This document shows positions 6,892 through 7,911 of a stretch of DNA of 7,911 nucleotides, in pieces. Positions within the stretch are counted from its first letter, which is position 1; every line of letters starts with the position of its first letter. Below the pieces are notes generated by a model, which saw nothing but the letters and a program-made list of their open reading frames with translations, ran no database searches and had not been told where the DNA came from. A program made the position numbers and the translations under genes. The stretch is from Nitrospinota bacterium (GTDB lineage: Bacteria > UBA8248). The stretch spans positions 1 to 7,911 of the forward strand of contig JAPYQX010000131.1 of NCBI GenBank assembly GCA_029937135.1, read 5' to 3'.

Positions 6892-6930
6892 AAAAGTTTG
6901 CGGTGATGAGCCGTAAGCTTTTTTTGTTTT
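6892..6930 (+). terminator. strong rho-independent terminator
   Basis: AAAAGTTTGCGG (6892-6903) pairs with CCGTAAGCTTTT (6911-6922) over 12 positions, including two G-U wobbles, around a 7-base loop (TGATGAG). The 3' arm runs into a T-rich tail (6919-6925, then G, then TTTT). The wobble pairs work only in RNA copied from the + strand, so it acts on + transcripts. The nearest + gene ends about 550 bases upstream, so the terminator either serves a long 3' untranslated region or is left over from a lost gene. Confidence 0.75.
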
Positions 6931-6957
6931 GAGCAATCCTTCGGCAATTTATGCAGG

Positions 6958-6981
6958 TGACCTGCCCCCGATAGTTGTACC
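6958..6981. repeat. putative terminal inverted repeat of the IS
   Basis: Starts TGACCTGCCCCC and continues through GATAGTTGTACC, a form common at ends of IS3-family elements. The matching copy should lie beyond base 7911 upstream of orfA, so it cannot be checked here. The insertion point also falls in a short palindrome, CAGGTGACCTG (6954-6964), so the exact first base is uncertain by a few positions. Confidence 0.5.
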
Positions 6982-6986
6982 ATTTC

Positions 6987-7868
6987 CTATGAGAGTCTTG
7001 GAACCATGGCCGTAGGGCGAAGCGGAGCGAAGCCCGGAGGCCATGGTTCTTTTGTTTCTGGTGCTGGAGGCCGGTAGCCCAGTGAACTGTGCGGCCTGAT
7101 TCGGTTGTAGACATGCCTCCAGCGCTCCACCAGGATCTTCGCCTCATCCAGCGTGTAGAATGTTTCCCGATTCAAAAGCTCGTCCCGCATCTTCCCGTTA
7201 AAAGATTCAACATACCCATTCTCCCAGGGGCTGCCAGGCTCGATCAAGAGCGCCTTCACTCCCAAGTCCGAGAGCCAGTCCCTCACGCGTTTTGATGTGA
7301 ACTCAGGACCGTTGTCCGAGCGAATGTGGTCGGGGAGCCCCCTTCTTACAAATAGCTCGGTCAGCCGATCCAGTACATCTTCTGACTTGAGTTTCCTACC
7401 CACATCAATTGACAAACACTCCCGCGTGTATTCATCCACCACGACAAGTAGTCGAAGAGAGCGCCCGTCGTGGGTTCTGTCGGCACAGAAGTCATATGCC
7501 CATACATGATTCGGGCGCTCTGGCCTTCTCCTCACACAGGAGCCGTCGTTCTGCCACAAGCGCCCCCGCTTGGGCTGCTTCCGGGGCACCTTGAGTCCCT
7601 TCCTGGCGCCAGATGCGCTCCACCCTTTTGCGATTCACACCCCAGCCTTCCATCCGCGCCCCCACACCTGACGATACCCATGGCGCCCATACAGACTTGC
7701 CAGCTCCACCACTCGAGCGGTGAGCCGCTCCTCATCGTCTCGGCATCTGGGCTGATAGCGATGGGTCGAGCGGGCCTGCCTCACGATGCGGCAGACACGA
7801 CGCTCCGACACGCGGAAGAGCTCGCATACACGCTCCACTGCCCGCCTCCTCTTGGGCGGGCTCAGAAG
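6987..7868 (-). pseudogene. IS3-family transposase OrfB, interrupted by two compensating frame lesions
   Basis: DDE transposase catalytic part (HTH_21-like N-terminus plus integrase core). The orfB frame leaves orfA at the frameshift signal (LLSPPKRRRAVERV) and runs through VSERRVCRIVRQARSTHRYQ to GYRQV, ending at a TGA at 7635-7637. Between 7656 and 7600 the family sequence (MEGWGVNRKRVERIWRQEG) continues in another frame. From 7598 it returns to the first frame (GLKVPRKQPKRG) and runs to the TAG at 6987-6989. Lesion 1 is about four bases missing near 7656-7664; lesion 2 is one extra G in the GGG at 7597-7599. The DDE triad is intact: codons at 7493-7491 (Asp), 7316-7314 (Asp) and 7208-7206 (Glu), with 35 residues between the second Asp and the Glu. 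The GTG at 7589 is an internal Val codon (LKVPRK), not a real start. The lesions could be decay or sequencing error. Confidence 0.85.
7001..7049. repeat. long hairpin at the 3' end of orfB, just inside the IS end
   Basis: GAACCATGGCC (7001-7011) and GGCCATGGTTC (7039-7049) are exact 11-base reverse complements. Inside them, after a 3x3 internal loop, GGGC (7015-7018) pairs with GCCC (7032-7035), leaving a 13-base loop. The loop region also carries the direct repeat GCGAAGC twice, three bases apart. The hairpin lies within the last codons of orfB (PWPPGFAPLRPTAMVPRLS) and ends about 43 bases from the IS boundary. It could slow read-through of outside transcripts into the transposase gene or act as a transcript 3' hairpin. 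Confidence 0.6.
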
Positions 7869-7874
7869 TTTCCC
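7840..7874 (-). promoter_or_regulatory. programmed -1 ribosomal frameshift signal between orfA and orfB
   Basis: Read on the - strand, the slippery heptamer GGGAAAC (7874-7868) sits in the exact X-XXY-YYZ phase of the orfA frame (G GGA AAC), two codons before the orfA stop TGA (7864-7862). After a 6-base spacer, GCCCGCC (7861-7855) pairs perfectly with GGCGGGC (7846-7840) around an 8-base loop, a 7-bp all-GC stimulatory stem. A slip of -1 gives GGG AAA CTT CTG AGC, which enters the orfB frame. A GGAGG that could act as an upstream Shine-Dalgarno-like stimulator lies about 7 bases 5' of the heptamer. This is how IS3-family elements make the OrfAB fusion transposase. Confidence 0.78.
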
Positions 7875-7911
7875 GAGGTGGCCTCCGAGAGGAGGCCTTC
7901 CTTCAGGATGG
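7862..7911 (-). CDS. IS3-family OrfA, last 15 codons (start outside window)
   Basis: The reading frame entering from the window edge ends ILKEGLLSEATSGNF followed by TGA at 7864-7862. The LKE...GNF ending is typical of IS3-family OrfA proteins, which carry the helix-turn-helix and leucine zipper that bind the element's ends. Only the C-terminus is visible. It contains the frameshift heptamer and overlaps the beginning of the orfB frame, as the family requires. A codon-length departure from the usual short LKE-x-x-x-GNF tail comes from the GC-rich inverted repeat at 7880-7897. Confidence 0.7.
   Translation of the reverse strand, partial: ILKEGLLSEATSGNF
7880..7897. repeat. 7-bp tetraloop hairpin in the orfA 3' end
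   Basis: GGCCTCC (7880-7886) and GGAGGCC (7891-7897) are perfect reverse complements with a 4-base loop. In the - strand transcript this hairpin ends 5 bases before the slippery heptamer and buries the GGAGG element. It could modulate frameshifting, since upstream hairpins can reduce -1 slippage, or simply lengthen the orfA tail. Confidence 0.5.

Larger units (their letters stand above)
6341..6957. other. gene-poor, AT-richer accessory junction
   Basis: About 617 bases with no convincing gene. The base composition is visibly AT-richer than the flanking genes, particularly at 6575-6720. The stretch contains, in order: an 8-bp inverted repeat (6448-6479); an all-AT inverted repeat TTTAATA-TGCC-TATTAAA (6584-6601); several TTCCCTGT-type boxes (6694-6832); a near direct repeat, AATTCATGGG (6757-6766) and AATTCACGGG (6769-6778); a perfect palindrome (6824-6842); a tRNA-end-like stretch (6853-6883); and an intrinsic terminator (6892-6930). 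It ends where the insertion sequence starts. The only sizeable frame with a plausible ribosome binding site is the - strand frame 6300-6566. It has no recognisable domain and overlaps the hydrolase gene, so I do not call it. Confidence 0.6.
6958..7911 (-). mobile_element. IS3-family insertion sequence (IS407-like), one end; continues beyond window
   Basis: The element holds the end of orfA, the orfA/orfB frameshift signal and orfB, all on the - strand. The orfB protein has the spacing and motifs of IS3-family DDE transposases: VDEYTREC, SDNGPEF and ENGYVESFNGK. The subgroup call is from the resemblance of these motifs and of the LLSPPKRR...VSERR start to IS407-like elements. The left boundary is placed at the 5'-TG of TGACCTGCCCCC, which fits the TG...CA ends of the family and lies 29 bases outside the orfB stop. 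The other end and the target duplication are outside the window, so the boundary is not proven. It is probably no longer able to make full transposase without the lesions being bypassed (see orfB). Confidence 0.85.

Overview
The window is bacterial DNA of moderate to high GC, with Shine-Dalgarno sites just upstream of almost every start. The organism cannot be named from the sequence. The gene types (Dpp/Opp-type permeases, an acetolactate-synthase-like ThDP enzyme, cupins, a DUF6282-type amidohydrolase, an IS3-family insertion sequence) fit a Gram-negative, proteobacteria-like or allied environmental bacterium.

Layout. (1) Bases 1-1784, + strand: two inner-membrane permease subunits of a peptide/nickel/opine-type ABC importer; the first is cut by the window edge. 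(2) Bases 1822-2229, - strand: a small single-domain cupin, convergent with the permeases and divergent from the next gene. (3) Bases 2403-6340, + strand: three co-oriented genes, a ThDP-dependent acetolactate-synthase-like enzyme, a two-domain cupin built by internal duplication, and a metal-dependent hydrolase of the DUF6282 kind. Each has its own strong ribosome binding site, and the gaps are 92 and 111 bases. (4) Bases 6341-6957: about 617 bases without a convincing gene, visibly AT-richer. They hold an iterated TTCCCTGT-type motif, a perfect 19-base palindrome, a tRNA-3'-end-like stretch and a strong intrinsic terminator. (5) Bases 6958-7911, - strand: one end of an IS3-family element (IS407-like) running out of the window. 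It contains the last codons of orfA, a textbook -1 frameshift signal, and an orfB interrupted by two frame lesions that compensate each other.

How the genes may work together: genes 2 and 3 look like a small catabolic module for an organic acid or related compound. The importer would bring in the substrate, the hydrolase and ThDP enzyme would cleave or rearrange carbon-carbon or ester/amide bonds, and the cupins would act as small metal enzymes (isomerase, dioxygenase, decarboxylase or lyase type) or ligand sensors. No substrate can be read from the sequence. The region from 6341 onward looks like an accessory-DNA junction where mobile DNA has accumulated.
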